A stretch of DNA of 64,000 nucleotides from Emiliania huxleyi CCMP1516 (Eukaryota > Haptophyta > Isochrysidales > Noelaerhabdaceae). The notes under the pieces were generated by a model that made no database searches, was not told where the DNA came from, and was given only the letters and a program-made list of their open reading frames with translations. Each line of letters begins with the position of its first letter. Within the stretch, counting starts at the first letter, position 1. Of this stretch, positions 33,325-42,087 are shown piece after piece. The stretch spans positions 32,501-96,500 of the forward strand of contig NW_005199536.1 in the NCBI RefSeq assembly GCF_000372725.1. The letters are read 5' to 3'. The position numbers were made by a program, and so were the translations under genes.

Positions 33325-35186
33325 TCACGCGTGCTCAAACTTCGTCTCTCCCAAGCCCTGCTGCCCGCCGCCAAAGGCAATTGGGTGCCGCCCGCGCACG
33401 CCCACTGGCTCGCGCGGGGCGGCGCCCTCGGCCGCGGCGACCACCTCCTCGTGCACGGGCTTGAGCGTCTGCGACGTCGCGGCGGCGCGGCCGGCGGCGC
33501 GGTCGGCGATGACCTCGGCCGCGAGCTTGCCCGCCAGCACCGCCCCCTCCATCGAGCCGAGGAACTTTTGGCTTGTCCAGTCGCCCGCGAGCACAAAGTT
33601 GGGGACGGGCGTCGCCTGGCTCGGCCGGTAGGAAGTGTCTGGGAAGGGTCTCTGAGGAAGCGTCTAGGAAGCGTCGCCTGGCTCGGCCGGTAGGAAGTGT
33701 CTGGGAAGGGTCTCTGAGGAAGCGTCTAGGAAGCGTCGCCTGGCTCGGCCGGTAGGAAGTGTCTGGGAAGGGTCTCTGAGGAAGTGTCTGGGAAACGTCG
33801 CCTGGCTCGGCCGGTAGGAAGTGTCTGGGAAGGGTCTCTGAGGAAGTGTCTGGGAAACGTCGCCTGGCTCGGCCGGTAGCGGTTGCGGCCGGGCGTGGCG
33901 GCGTACACGGAGCGCGGCGTGCGGACGACGGCGTGCTTGAGCAGCTCAGCGCCGCCCTCGCCGCCAATCTCGCCCGGGAAGAGCCTGCTCAGCTCGCCCA
34001 AGCACGCGGCGACCACCTCCGCGTCCGACGCGCCGATCCAGTTCCTGTCCGCGCCGACCTCGCGCGTCGCAGGCGCAAAGACGAGCTCGAGCATCGACCT
34101 GTCAATGATTATTAATTAATAATCTCGCGCTTAATTAATACTCAGAGACAAGCTCGAGCATCGACCTGTCCGGTGAGGTCAGGTCAGGTACACTTCTCCA
34201 CATTGCGCAGCGGCGCCGCCAAGCGCCTGCCCCGGCGGTGAGCGACGCACACACGGTGGTGGGGCAAGGGCCAAGCTAGCCCTCGCGAGAGACAGGCAGG
34301 AGCTGGCCCGGCATTCAACGTGCGAGGCCCAGTGCGCGTGGGCGAGCGACCTGTCCGCGTCGGCGTACTCTTCGACACAAGTGCTCATGTCGGCGTACAC
34401 AGACAGGAGCGGCGAGCGCGAGAAGCAGAGCCCGTCCACCTAGCTCACAGTGAACTCGTGTCAATGATCTATGAATTAGAGCGCGAGAAGCAGAGCCCGT
34501 CCACCGAGCGGAGCTTCTTGTCGAACCAGAGCTGCACGTTGATGACCTAGTACCACACCTCCAGGGTATCGAGTCCAGCGTGGGTTCGGTCCCGTGGGTG
34601 GTGCGGTAGCAGGCCGCACCGGGATGCCGATCAGCTCCTCGGTCTGGCACGGGTCACGAGGGGGCGGGTCACGGGGCGGTGGTGGCAGGGGCACGCGTAG
34701 CGGCGCGAGACGTGGTGGCGGCGGGAGGAGGCGGAGGGGAGGCGGGAGCGGGGAGACCTGGCGGAAGAAGGGCATCGTCGACCACGAGGCGGGCAGGAGC
34801 TTCTTGAAGACGTCCACCGGCACGGCGGAGACGTACACGTCCGCCTCCACAGAAGAGCCATCCGCAAGCCGCAGGCAGGCAACCTGCCCGTCGTCGCCAA
34901 CCTCGATAGCGGCGAGCGGCGCGCCGAGCCGCACCTCGCATCAGCAATCACCAGCTCTTCAAACTCGTGATGAATGGCTCCTTCTCGCCGAGCCGCACCT
35001 CGCCGCCGCGGGAGAGGACGTGATCCACCACCGGCGCGCAGAGGCGCTCCGGCTGGCCGCCGTCGAGGAATGCGGTCTGTGCATCAGGGAGGGGAGGGAG
35101 GGTGACGGGTCGGTGACGGGTCGGTGACGGGCGGGTGACACACACACAGGGAGGGTGCAGGGTCGGCGGGCGGGTGACACACACAC

Positions 35187-35224
<38 letters not shown>

Positions 35225-36101
35225 GCACGCACGCGCACCTGCGAGCCGTCCGCCTCGTTGATGAAGCGATTCATCGCGGTGAGCACCACCGCCATCGACA
35301 TGCGGTCGGGGTCCATGAAGTCGAGCGCCTAGTGCCATACCTCCATACTGCCGAGTCCAGTGTGGGTTCAGGACTATGGGCGGTGTGGTAGAGCGCCTTT
35401 GCCATCGCGATGAAGATCTCCTCGTTGACCGTCTCCGGCATGCCGTACTTGTCCATGAACTCCTTGACGCTCAGCTCGTCCTGCGCGTCGATGAACGGCT
35501 GGCCCTCGAGCAGCATCGGCAGCAGGCCGGGCACCATCCGCACCTTGTCGAGGAGCGAGAGCATCTCTGTGTTGCCCAGGATGGCCGCCGCCATGTTGAG
35601 CGGCGCGGGCACACCGTCTGGGAAGTCGAACGAGGTGAACTCGCCGGGCAGCTGCGGCATGGCAAACGTCATGCGGTGCGCCTTCCACTGCAGCCGGTCC
35701 TCGATGCCGAGCTCCTGGAAGAGGTTCATCATGTTTGGGTACGCGCCAAAAAAGATGTGCAGGCCCGTCTCGATCATGTCGCCGTCGGCGTCCTGCCATG
35801 CGGACACCTTGCCGCCGAGCACGTCGCGCGCCTCGAGGACGAGCGGCGTGTGGCCGGCGTCGGAGAGGTACTTGGCGCACGCGAGGCCAGACAGGCCGCC
35901 GCCGATGACGGCCACCTTTTTGCGCTGCTGCGGCGTCGCGGGGTCCGCAAGCTTGGCGGAGAGCGCCGCTGCCTCGCGGAAGTTCTGCGTAAGCTTGATC
36001 CTCGACGGAGTGGGCGGCCGCGGAGCATGAGCGGCGGCGGCGACGCTCAGGAGAGATGACAGCGCCGCCAATAGTGAGATCGTCGCGGTGCGCAACATCA
36101 T
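33325..36101 (-). CDS. PDS: 15-cis-phytoene desaturase, plant type, plastid-targeted, nine exons
   Basis: Catalyses the first two desaturations of phytoene in carotenoid synthesis, on plastid membranes. Exons: 35397-36101, 35239-35328, 34999-35076, 34758-34934, 34620-34643, 34505-34546, 34351-34439, 33864-34098, 33325-33615; every phase joins, about 576 residues, normal for the family. A leader ([20 protein letters not shown], then AAAAHAPRP) looks like a bipartite plastid presequence. The FAD fold follows ([20 protein letters not shown]), then [64 protein letters not shown] and the C-terminal flavin motif [20 protein letters not shown]. Introns 1 and 8 are GC-AG. Introns 3, 6, 7 and 8 carry copies of the following exon start; introns 1 and 5 are family A elements. 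A TATA box precedes the gene. Confidence 0.93.
33611..33878 (-). repeat. PDS: 62-base tandem repeat forming a desaturase intron
   Basis: The string gtcgcctggctcggccggta starts at 33611, 33673, 33735, 33797 and 33859, an exact 62-base period. The first and last copies are exon edges; the middle copies lie in the intron 33616-33863. Each unit contains a duplicated piece of exon (Arg-Pro-Ser-Gln-Ala-Thr codons) with its own CAG/GC splice-site pair, plus cccagacacttcctcagaga filler. Confidence 0.9.
34102..34306 (-). repeat. PDS: Nested inserts in desaturase intron 7 (34099-34350)
   Basis: Two layers. Next to exon 8, gacaggtcgatgctcgagct occurs twice (minus strand, near 34170 and 34102), enclosing an AT-rich filler with ttaattaa. 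Upstream of it, 34179-34306 matches the family B element at 21924-22016, antisense to the desaturase. Confidence 0.7.
34440..34504 (-). repeat. PDS: Desaturase intron 6 flanked by a 25-base duplication
   Basis: On the minus strand the intron begins gtggacgggctctgcttctc followed by gcgct, and the next exon begins with the same bases. Boundaries are TCG/gt and ctag/GT. The filler is about 40 bases and AT-richer than the gene. Confidence 0.85.
34547..34619 (-). repeat. PDS: Intron-family A element, desaturase intron 5
   Basis: The whole 73-base intron: gtgcggcctgctaccgcacc, then gaacccacgctggactcgat, accctggaggtgtggtactag (last 21 bases shown in two parts with the former). It matches intron 1 (35329-35396) and the VDAC intron end (8204-8262). 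Confidence 0.8.
34935..34998 (-). repeat. PDS: Desaturase intron 3 flanked by an 18-base duplication
   Basis: gcgaggtgcggctcggcg occurs at both splice junctions on the minus strand, so the donor GAG/GT and the acceptor GAG/GT are the same duplicated sequence. The filler contains attcatcacgagttt, similar to intron 6. Confidence 0.85.
35077..35238 (+). repeat. PDS: (CA)n microsatellite in desaturase intron 2
   Basis: A run of ACACAC with a few GC interruptions at about 35178-35235, plus the short tandem gggtgacgggtcggtgacgg at 35098-35140. Confidence 0.9.
35329..35396 (-). repeat. PDS: Intron-family A element, desaturase intron 1
   Basis: 68-base GC-AG intron: begins gcgctctaccacaccgccca, contains gaacccacactggactcggc and tatggaggtatggcac, and ends ctag before GCGCTCGAC. 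The hexamer GCGCTC is present at both ends, like a target duplication. Confidence 0.85.
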
Positions 36102-36140
36102 CCGACGAGGGAGCAGAAGAGCCGAGCATACCTCCCCCGG

Positions 36141-36148
36141 TATTTATA
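36141..36148 (-). promoter_or_regulatory. PDS: TATA box of the desaturase gene
   Basis: On the minus strand TATAAATA sits 40 bases upstream of the first ATG (36101), within the palindrome ccggtataaataccgg. Position and sequence fit a core promoter; a light-regulated gene with a short 5' UTR would look like this. Confidence 0.6.
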
Positions 36149-36492
36149 CCGGTAGGGAGGCGTGTGCCGAATACAAAGTGGAGTCCCGCCTCCGCCCGCA
36201 ATAAGCGCAGATGTCCTCTTCAGCCTGCTGAGAGCTTCCTGGCCCGCGCGCGCGCTCCGCCTGGCGCGCGGAGCGACTCGGTGGACGTCCGAGCCCGCCG
36301 CCCCTCGCCACTGCACCCTGCTGGCCCATGCAGCGCGACACCGCCGGCGCTGCGCCTGCTTCCTTGCGCGCCGCTGGACGTCGGCCAAAAAGACCGCTGC
36401 CCTCTGGGGACCCGACTCCGCGAAGATCGCGCGCGCGTCGTGAATGCGGCGCGCGCGCGATCTCCGTTCCCGGGCACGCCGGTCGCAGTGAC

Positions 36493-36927
36493 ATGGGATC
36501 CCAGGCTCAAAACAGCACGCTCAACAGCGAGAGCGCCGCCGCTGCTCCTCCTCCCGCCGCCGGTCCGCTCACCGAGACAAACTCGGTGCCGCCGTTCTCG
36601 CCGCCGCCGCCGCCGCCGCCGCCTCGACCCTCGCCTCCGTCACCGCCGCCCTCCATCTCGCGGCGGCGTCCCTCTGATGGCGCGGGCGCCTCGCTCGCCG
36701 GCGCGCCTCGCCGCTGCCCCCCTCTCGCCGCCGCTCCCTCGTGGCCGCCGCCTCCCCTGTCAATCCCGCCGTCCGCACCACCGCTGCCACCGCCTCGCGC
36801 CTCGCCGCCGCCGCCACCGCCCTCCCCCTCGCCGCTGAGCGGTGCTTGGGCCTTGGCGAGCCTCTCCGCACCGTCCCGGCCGCGGTGCGCACAGCCTGTG
36901 CACACTCTCGCCTTCTCTGTACTCTGA
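36493..36927 (+). CDS. Short proline-rich protein, uncertain
   Basis: ATG at 36493 opens MGSQAQNSTLNSESAAAAPP, followed by a Ser/Pro-rich stretch and a TGA at 36925. It lies head-to-head with the desaturase gene and has no recognisable domain. The codons fit the GC bias, but so would chance, and the frame could be an exon of something longer. Low confidence. Confidence 0.25.
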   Translation: MGSQAQNSTLNSESAAAAPPPAAGPLTETNSVPPFSPPPPPPPPRPSPPSPPPSISRRRPSDGAGASLAGAPRRCPPLAAAPSWPPPPLSIPPSAPPLPPPRASPPPPPPSPSPLSGAWALASLSAPSRPRCAQPVHTLAFSVL

Positions 36928-37439
36928 CTGCGCCGCCGGCGCCGCCACGCATGCAGTTGGGTGCTTGGGTCAGCGGCGTGAGCCGAGAGGTGGCCCACCT
37001 CTCGTGACAGCTCTCAGAGCGCGCGAGGCGTGGGGGTGGACCCCTGGTCCCTCTCCGGCACAGAAATAAGGGCCGGACAGTCCACGTGCGCGTCTCAGTG
37101 CTCCTAGATGGTATCCGGCCACCTCCGCTGTGGGGGTTTTCCCCTTTGTCACAGAACCGCCGAGTTAAGAGTGCCTCCCCCCTTCTCGGAGGTTTTTAAA
37201 AACGGGGGCTCTGCCCGGAGCGCCCAACATAAACCGGGGGAGGCCTGCGCAGCCTCTAACTATAATTTTTTTTGAGAGCGCCTTCGTTGTTAATAGTACA
37301 AGCCCAATGGTCCCTTGCAAGCGGTCCCATTTTTTATTACAGATATATCTCGCCGAAGGCAGCGGCACACCCGCCGCCCCCGAGCGCGCCCCGCCGCAGG
37401 TGAGGGGGGAGGGGGGAGAAAAAGAAAAGTGGACATCGA

Positions 37440-37600
37440 TGTCAGGAGTCGGCTCGCTCTTGCGGCGAGGTGCCCTCGCCGCGTCGCGGGCTGCGCCAGG
37501 CCGCGGAGCACGAGCGGCGGTGGCGAAGCTCAGGAGAGATGACAGCGCCGCCAACACCGAGATCGTCGCAGTGCACCTCATCGCGGTGGATCGGCAGGAG
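37440..37600 (-). pseudogene. Duplicated leader of the phytoene desaturase gene
   Basis: The minus strand codes [20 protein letters not shown], nearly the desaturase leader, and 37505-37590 matches 36010-36095 at DNA level (ctcaggagagatgacagcgc). After the leader the sequence diverges into RAPRPGAARDAARAPRR and no desaturase domain follows. It is either a remnant or a targeting peptide captured by another reading frame. Confidence 0.55.
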
Positions 37601-37633
37601 TGGCGAATTGCTAAAATCTCAACAAACCCTGTC

Positions 37634-38033
37634 TGCACGTCTCGCGCGCGCGTGAACAGGGCTCCAGGCCCCAAATTACGTGTGAGTGTTAGAGTTGTTT
37701 GGTATTGCTAAAAATCTCTCTCTAAAATCTCTCTCTCAGGAGTGGCGAAGGCCTTCGACGGCGAGACGGGCTCGAGGAAACGGGAGGGTGCGGAGCGGCA
37801 GCGCCACGCAATAGAGCGGGCACCTCCCAGAGATGGGCGCCACGCCGATGGGCGCCACGCCGACTCACGATACGGCCGACCCGATTTTTTTTACTCTCGT
37901 GAGGCTGTGAAAGCACGCCCAACCTAGCCGCTAGCGGATTTGAGAGAGATTTTTAGCAATACCAAACAACTCTAACACTCACACGTAATTTGGGGTCTGG
38001 AGCCCTGTTCACGCGCGCGCGAGACGTGCAGAC
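37634..38033. mobile_element. Inverted-repeat element (MITE or foldback-like)
   Basis: The left arm (about 37634-37735, gtctgcacgtctcgcgcgcg to gctaaaaatctctctc) is the inverse of the right arm (about 37940-38033, gagagatttttagcaatacc to gcgagacgtgcagac), about 90 bases each with few mismatches, around an inner part of about 200 bases. A single arm occurs at 19448-19530. No transposase is inside, so it would be non-autonomous. Confidence 0.65.
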
Positions 38034-38424
38034 AGGGTTGCCAGGTGAGAGCGAATGGCGCGGATTTGGGCAAGTGCGTCTGTTCACAGCTCACGAGAGT
38101 AGATTTTTTTTGGTTATGGCTCTCCCAATGACACATCTCTCTCGCCCCAAGCGCATCCCACAAACCCGCCGCCCCCCCGCGCGCCCCGCCGCAGCCGTGC
38201 GGGAGAGCAAGGTAGGTAGGTAGGTAGAAAGGTGAAGAACAGCCAAGCTCGGACTGGACACCAACGCGGTATGGGTGGACGCTAGACAGATGATGACGAC
38301 ACGCACGAGCGACACACAGACACAAACAGGCTCACAAGACACACAGCCAGCGGGCTGCCACACACCCTGAGTAGGCGTACACAGAGCAACGAGGTCGGCG
38401 AAAAAAAGAACAGCCGACTCGTCC

Positions 38425-38892
38425 ATGTCAGGAGTCGTGCGCCGAGGTGCGCTGCACGCGCCCCGCGCCGCCGCGTCGCGGGCTGCGCCAGGTCCGAAGG
38501 CCTTCGCCGCCGCTGCGTCGCGGACGCTCGTCTCGCGGGCTGCGGCCGGCCCGAAGGCCTTTGCCGCCGAGGAGAGGGCTGCGGCGAAGGCTGCGGCCTC
38601 CGCCGGGATCGGCGCGCCAACCTACACGCAGCTGGCCAACCGCTACCTCCTTTCGTTCGGGTCGCTGCTCGCTGGTGCGTCCGTCGTGCACCTCACCTTC
38701 ATGCCCGACCTCACGATACCGCAGCTGCAGGATGGAGCCTCTCCCCATGATTGCGGCGAGCCTGAGCCTTCGACTGACAGTGGCGAGGGCTTTATCCCGA
38801 CGCCCACATTCCGTGGCGCGCGGCCGGGGATGGTGTACAAGCTCGGGGGCGCGGGACTGGGGTACTATCCAGACCGGGCGAGGAACCGATAG
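38425..38892 (+). CDS. Complex III assembly factor, BRAWNIN/UQCC6-like, with extra C-terminal motif
   Basis: 155 residues. An alanine/arginine-rich N-terminus (SGVVRRGALHAPRAAASRAA), typical of mitochondrial import, is followed by RYLLSFGSLLAGASVVHLTF and MPDLTIP. This matches the UQCC6/C12orf73 signature: one membrane helix with A-G-A-x-V-V-H and then P-D-L-T-I-P. The C-terminus FRGARPGMVYKLGGAGLGYY is another conserved eukaryotic motif (G-A-x-x-G-x-x-[FY]-K-x-G-x-x-G-L-G-Y-Y) not expected in that family. The first 70 bases resemble 37440-37505, so the leader region may be shared by duplication. Single exon as read. Function inferred: assembly of the cytochrome bc1 complex in the inner membrane. 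Confidence 0.6.
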   Translation: MSGVVRRGALHAPRAAASRAAPGPKAFAAAASRTLVSRAAAGPKAFAAEERAAAKAAASAGIGAPTYTQLANRYLLSFGSLLAGASVVHLTFMPDLTIPQLQDGASPHDCGEPEPSTDSGEGFIPTPTFRGARPGMVYKLGGAGLGYYPDRARNR

Positions 38893-39613
38893 AGAGCCGT
38901 GTGGGTGCGCGACGACAGGTACGACTAGGAGGGAGGGGTGGACAAACCAGACACCAGTCCGTTATCTCATAGGCCTGCCTTGGTATAATTTACTGAGATA
39001 CTAGGCTCTTCCCTGGTACACCAGCTGTCAAGAAAAGCCAGCGCGTGCACTGAGTGCTGTGAGTGAGACGCTGTGGCTCGCTGAGCGGAGCCCGGCCGGA
39101 CCCGGAGAAGGGCGGCCGCCCGGGTCGTGGGGTCGGCGCGTCGCCGAGGCGTCGCCGGGCGGGTTTGCTGTGGAGCCACACCAGGAGCTATCTTTTCCAC
39201 CACCCGCGCGTTATCGCGGATTTCTAGAAAGGACCAGCTTGTCCACCCGAGAGGTGGAGCGCCCCCCCCCTCTCCGAGGGCAGAGGCTGCCGCCTCTCGC
39301 ACTTGGAGCACTTGACGAGCGGCCTACCTCCAACGGGCTGCCTGGATCACGGGGGATGAGAACCTGCCTGCCCGCGAAAAGCGGGACGTGGGTCCTCCGT
39401 CCGCCGGCGGTCCGCCGCCGGACAGCCCTCTCCACCAGACCACCACCCTCGCCCAGGGATCTACAATGCTGTCTTAAGCAAGGTCCGACCTGTGTGCATG
39501 TGTGCAAAATGCGCCGCCGCCGCCGGGCAGATCACGGATCACAAAAAACAATCGCGCGAAGCGGGCGCCGGGAGTTCCTTGACTCTCGCGCCGTCAACTA
39601 GTTCCTCCTCTCG
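38893..39613. other. Intergenic, nothing recognised
   Basis: Short open frames with arginine-rich translations on both strands and no family signature. A poly-C run lies near 39262. Confidence 0.5.
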
Positions 39614-40626
39614 ATGGTGCCCACCACGACGGAGCGCGCTGCGGACGCGCTCGCCACTCTCATGACGGAGACAGTGGCGTCGCCGATGCACGGCGGCGTC
39701 GAGCAGCAGAGCGCCGGCCAGCTCCTGATGCACTACGCCACCGACAGCGAGCACCGCGTGCTTGAGGTGGACGCGCAGCGCCGGGTGGCGGCCCATCAGC
39801 GCGCGTGGCTCGCCTCGTTGCGCTGCTGGTCGCCCTACAGCCTGCTGACCTGCTCCAGCTGCTACATGCTCCTCCGGTTCCCCGCGCACGAGCGAGAGGT
39901 CGCGAGGGCGCACCGCCTCGTGCTGCGTGACAGGACGCTGCTGCTCGAGGTGGACGAGCACGTGGCGCCCGCGGCGAGGAGCGACGGCGTCTACGTGCCG
40001 AGCTGCTGCTGGCCGGGCGGGCTCTGCGCCGGCCTCGGTGGGCCGTGCGGCGCCGACAAGGAGTTTCCTGATGGGGTTTCGAGCGTCTGTCTGTGTACTC
40101 GCCTCGAGATCTTTCCAAATCTGCCCTCTGATAGGTGCACGTCCCCGACCGGCAGGCAGTGATCCGTCTTGAGGAGCTTGAGGATATCTCGGTCGTCGCG
40201 TCGCCGCGCGGCTGCTGCGGCTGCCCCGACGGCCCCGACCACCTCGTCATCACCGTCCAGCAGTCTGCCCACGAGAAGGAGGCCTTCAGGCTCATCGGCG
40301 CGGCTGCGCACGTCGACGGCTACGCCGCCCGCTCGGGCCGACTCGCGGCGGTCATCGCCGGGCCAAAGGATGGCGAGGCGTTCTGCGCGGCGGTGCGGGC
40401 GCAGGCGGAAAAGGTCCGCAGGGAGAACCTCGACACCGACCCACCGTCGCCAGAGACACGCGAGATACTGCCGCGCCGCAGCGGCGCCCCGCCTGGGGTC
40501 GCAGCGCCAAAGCCCCTCGAGATGGCGTGGGCGCGCGAAAGGGCACCAGCGGAGAAGGTGGTGCCGGCGGAGACGGTGGAGCCTGCAGAGGAGAAGGGGG
40601 CTGGCGAGCCTGCTCCCGCCGCCTAA
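39614..40626 (+). CDS. Conserved-looking protein of unknown function, two exons
   Basis: Exons 39614-40075 and 40135-40626, GT-AG, phase 0, 317 residues. The first exon codes HYATDSEHRVLEVDAQRRVA, CWSPYSLLTCSSCYMLLRFP and AHRLVLRDRTLLLEVDEHV. The second opens VHVPDRQAVIRLEELEDISV and contains PRGCCGCPDGPDHLVITVQQ and KEAFRLIGAAAHVDGY. The beta-strand pattern followed by a C-C-G-C loop could be a PH-like fold, but I cannot name the family. The C-terminus is Pro/Glu-rich and probably disordered. No signal peptide or clear membrane helix beyond the hydrophobic CWSPYSLLTCSS segment. Confidence 0.55.
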
Positions 40627-42087
40627 CCGCACATGCAACGCTCTTATCTCTGCTGCCGACGACGCGTGATCCTGCCCTCGCACGCACAACTCGCCCTAGC
40701 GCTTTCCACATGGCATGGGTGCCGCCGCGCCATCCGTCTATTAGTGCGCCCAGACGCACGGGTCAACATGCTCTTGCGGTCTTGGGTGCAGTGCGTACAT
40801 GAGCGCCGAGAGAGTTTAACGTGTTCATGGAAGAGAATATCTGCAGAACGTGAGGGATTGAGAGAGGGAGAGAAATTTACAACAAAACTCTCTCGCACAA
40901 CACGGACACGGGACTGGCGCGCACTCGCACTAACACAGAGGGAGAGACTGAAGTAACCTTACCTTACACAGAGGGAGAGACTGAAGTACTGGGCTGGGTT
41001 TTTAGGCATTGTGGGGTTGGCACTCCCATCGACCCTCATGACCTCCTGCGGTCTCTGAGATGGACACCAGTGGGTGTGGGACCACAGCCAGGATACACTC
41101 GAAGGCTGGGTAAGCAGTAGAGGTCGATACTCGACGCGTCCCACATGGTCTGTGTCGCTGTCGGCACGCTGTCGACAGGACGTCGAGCGACACCGGTGGC
41201 AGTGCCACCCAGGAGTGGTCGGTCGGTCTCCCGTCATGAAAGAGCCACCATGTGATCCGTATGATGATTCCTGACAACCGCCTCAGTCAACTTTTGTCAC
41301 AGTTCCCGCTCTGAGAGGAGCTGCGGGTCAGTTCGACAGCTGGAGCTGTGTCGCCGGCGTGCGGCGGCCTGCCTCCGGAGGTGCCTCTGAGGTGGACATT
41401 TTTTGGTCACCGGGAGAGAACGCGTTCGAATTTTCACTCCGGAACTTCAACTGAGCACGCGCACCGGCCAGGGCTACAATAGTGCCAGTGAGGCGGAGGC
41501 GCGAGTCGGAAGGCCGCGACCGTGATTTGGTCCCGACATTTTCCTACAATCGCTGTGAACCCAGCCACGTAACCACCAAGGTGTCGGCGTGGGCCGTCGT
41601 CAACGAAGGCGCAGAGCGCCGCGCGACGCCACTTGCGGCACCTTTCCCTCTCCTCGCGGGTGTCTGCCGCCCTTCCATTCCGAGGCTTGAGGGCCACCCG
41701 GCACGGGCACCAGGAGCTAGCGAGTCGCCAAACAGGCTGCGGAGCGCGCATATTCCTGACGCCCGATCGACATTATCATGCTCTGGCATCCTCGTCGGCC
41801 TCCACGGTCGCCTCCCTCACCTCCACCAGGTCCTTGTCGACGACGTTGCCGGCCTCGACGCCGACCATGCCTGGCACGGTCGTTGCGAGCCCAAGGCTGC
41901 CGTCGACGAGGTTGAGGTGTGGGTTGAGCTGCTTTGTTGTGGACCGTCCCGAACACAATACACAGAGAGAGAGACTTTGAGCAATGAACAAGACGAAACG
42001 ACAGCGTCTTTCTGCGCAGGCAGGGAGGGACATGCGTGTCCCGCTTTTTTTAGGAGGGAGGGAGCTGCTTCTCGGGGGAGCAAATGC
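40627..42087. other. Intergenic with direct repeat and one exon-like stretch
   Basis: Direct repeat: ttacacagagggagagactg plus aagta occurs at about 40930 and 40968. Between 41000 and 41770 no coding signal was found. An exon-like stretch at 41776-41931 is listed separately. Confidence 0.5.
41776..41931 (-). CDS. Exon-like stretch downstream of ClpX, possible alternative last exon
   Basis: After an acceptor-like acaacaaag on the minus strand the frame codes QLNPHLNLVDGSLGLATTVP, GMVGVEAGNVVDKDLVEVRE and ATVEADEDARA, then TGA. Codon use looks coding. It could be spliced to the ClpX gene from a GC donor upstream of the ClpX stop (EPEK/gc), giving a different C-terminus, or belong to an unseen gene. 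Confidence 0.3.
   Translation of the reverse strand, partial: QLNPHLNLVDGSLGLATTVPGMVGVEAGNVVDKDLVEVREATVEADEDARA

Noticed and set aside
33611..33878. Regularly spaced 20-base repeats (62-base period) as a CRISPR-like array
   Set aside because: The spacers are also identical, and the array is an intron of the desaturase gene.
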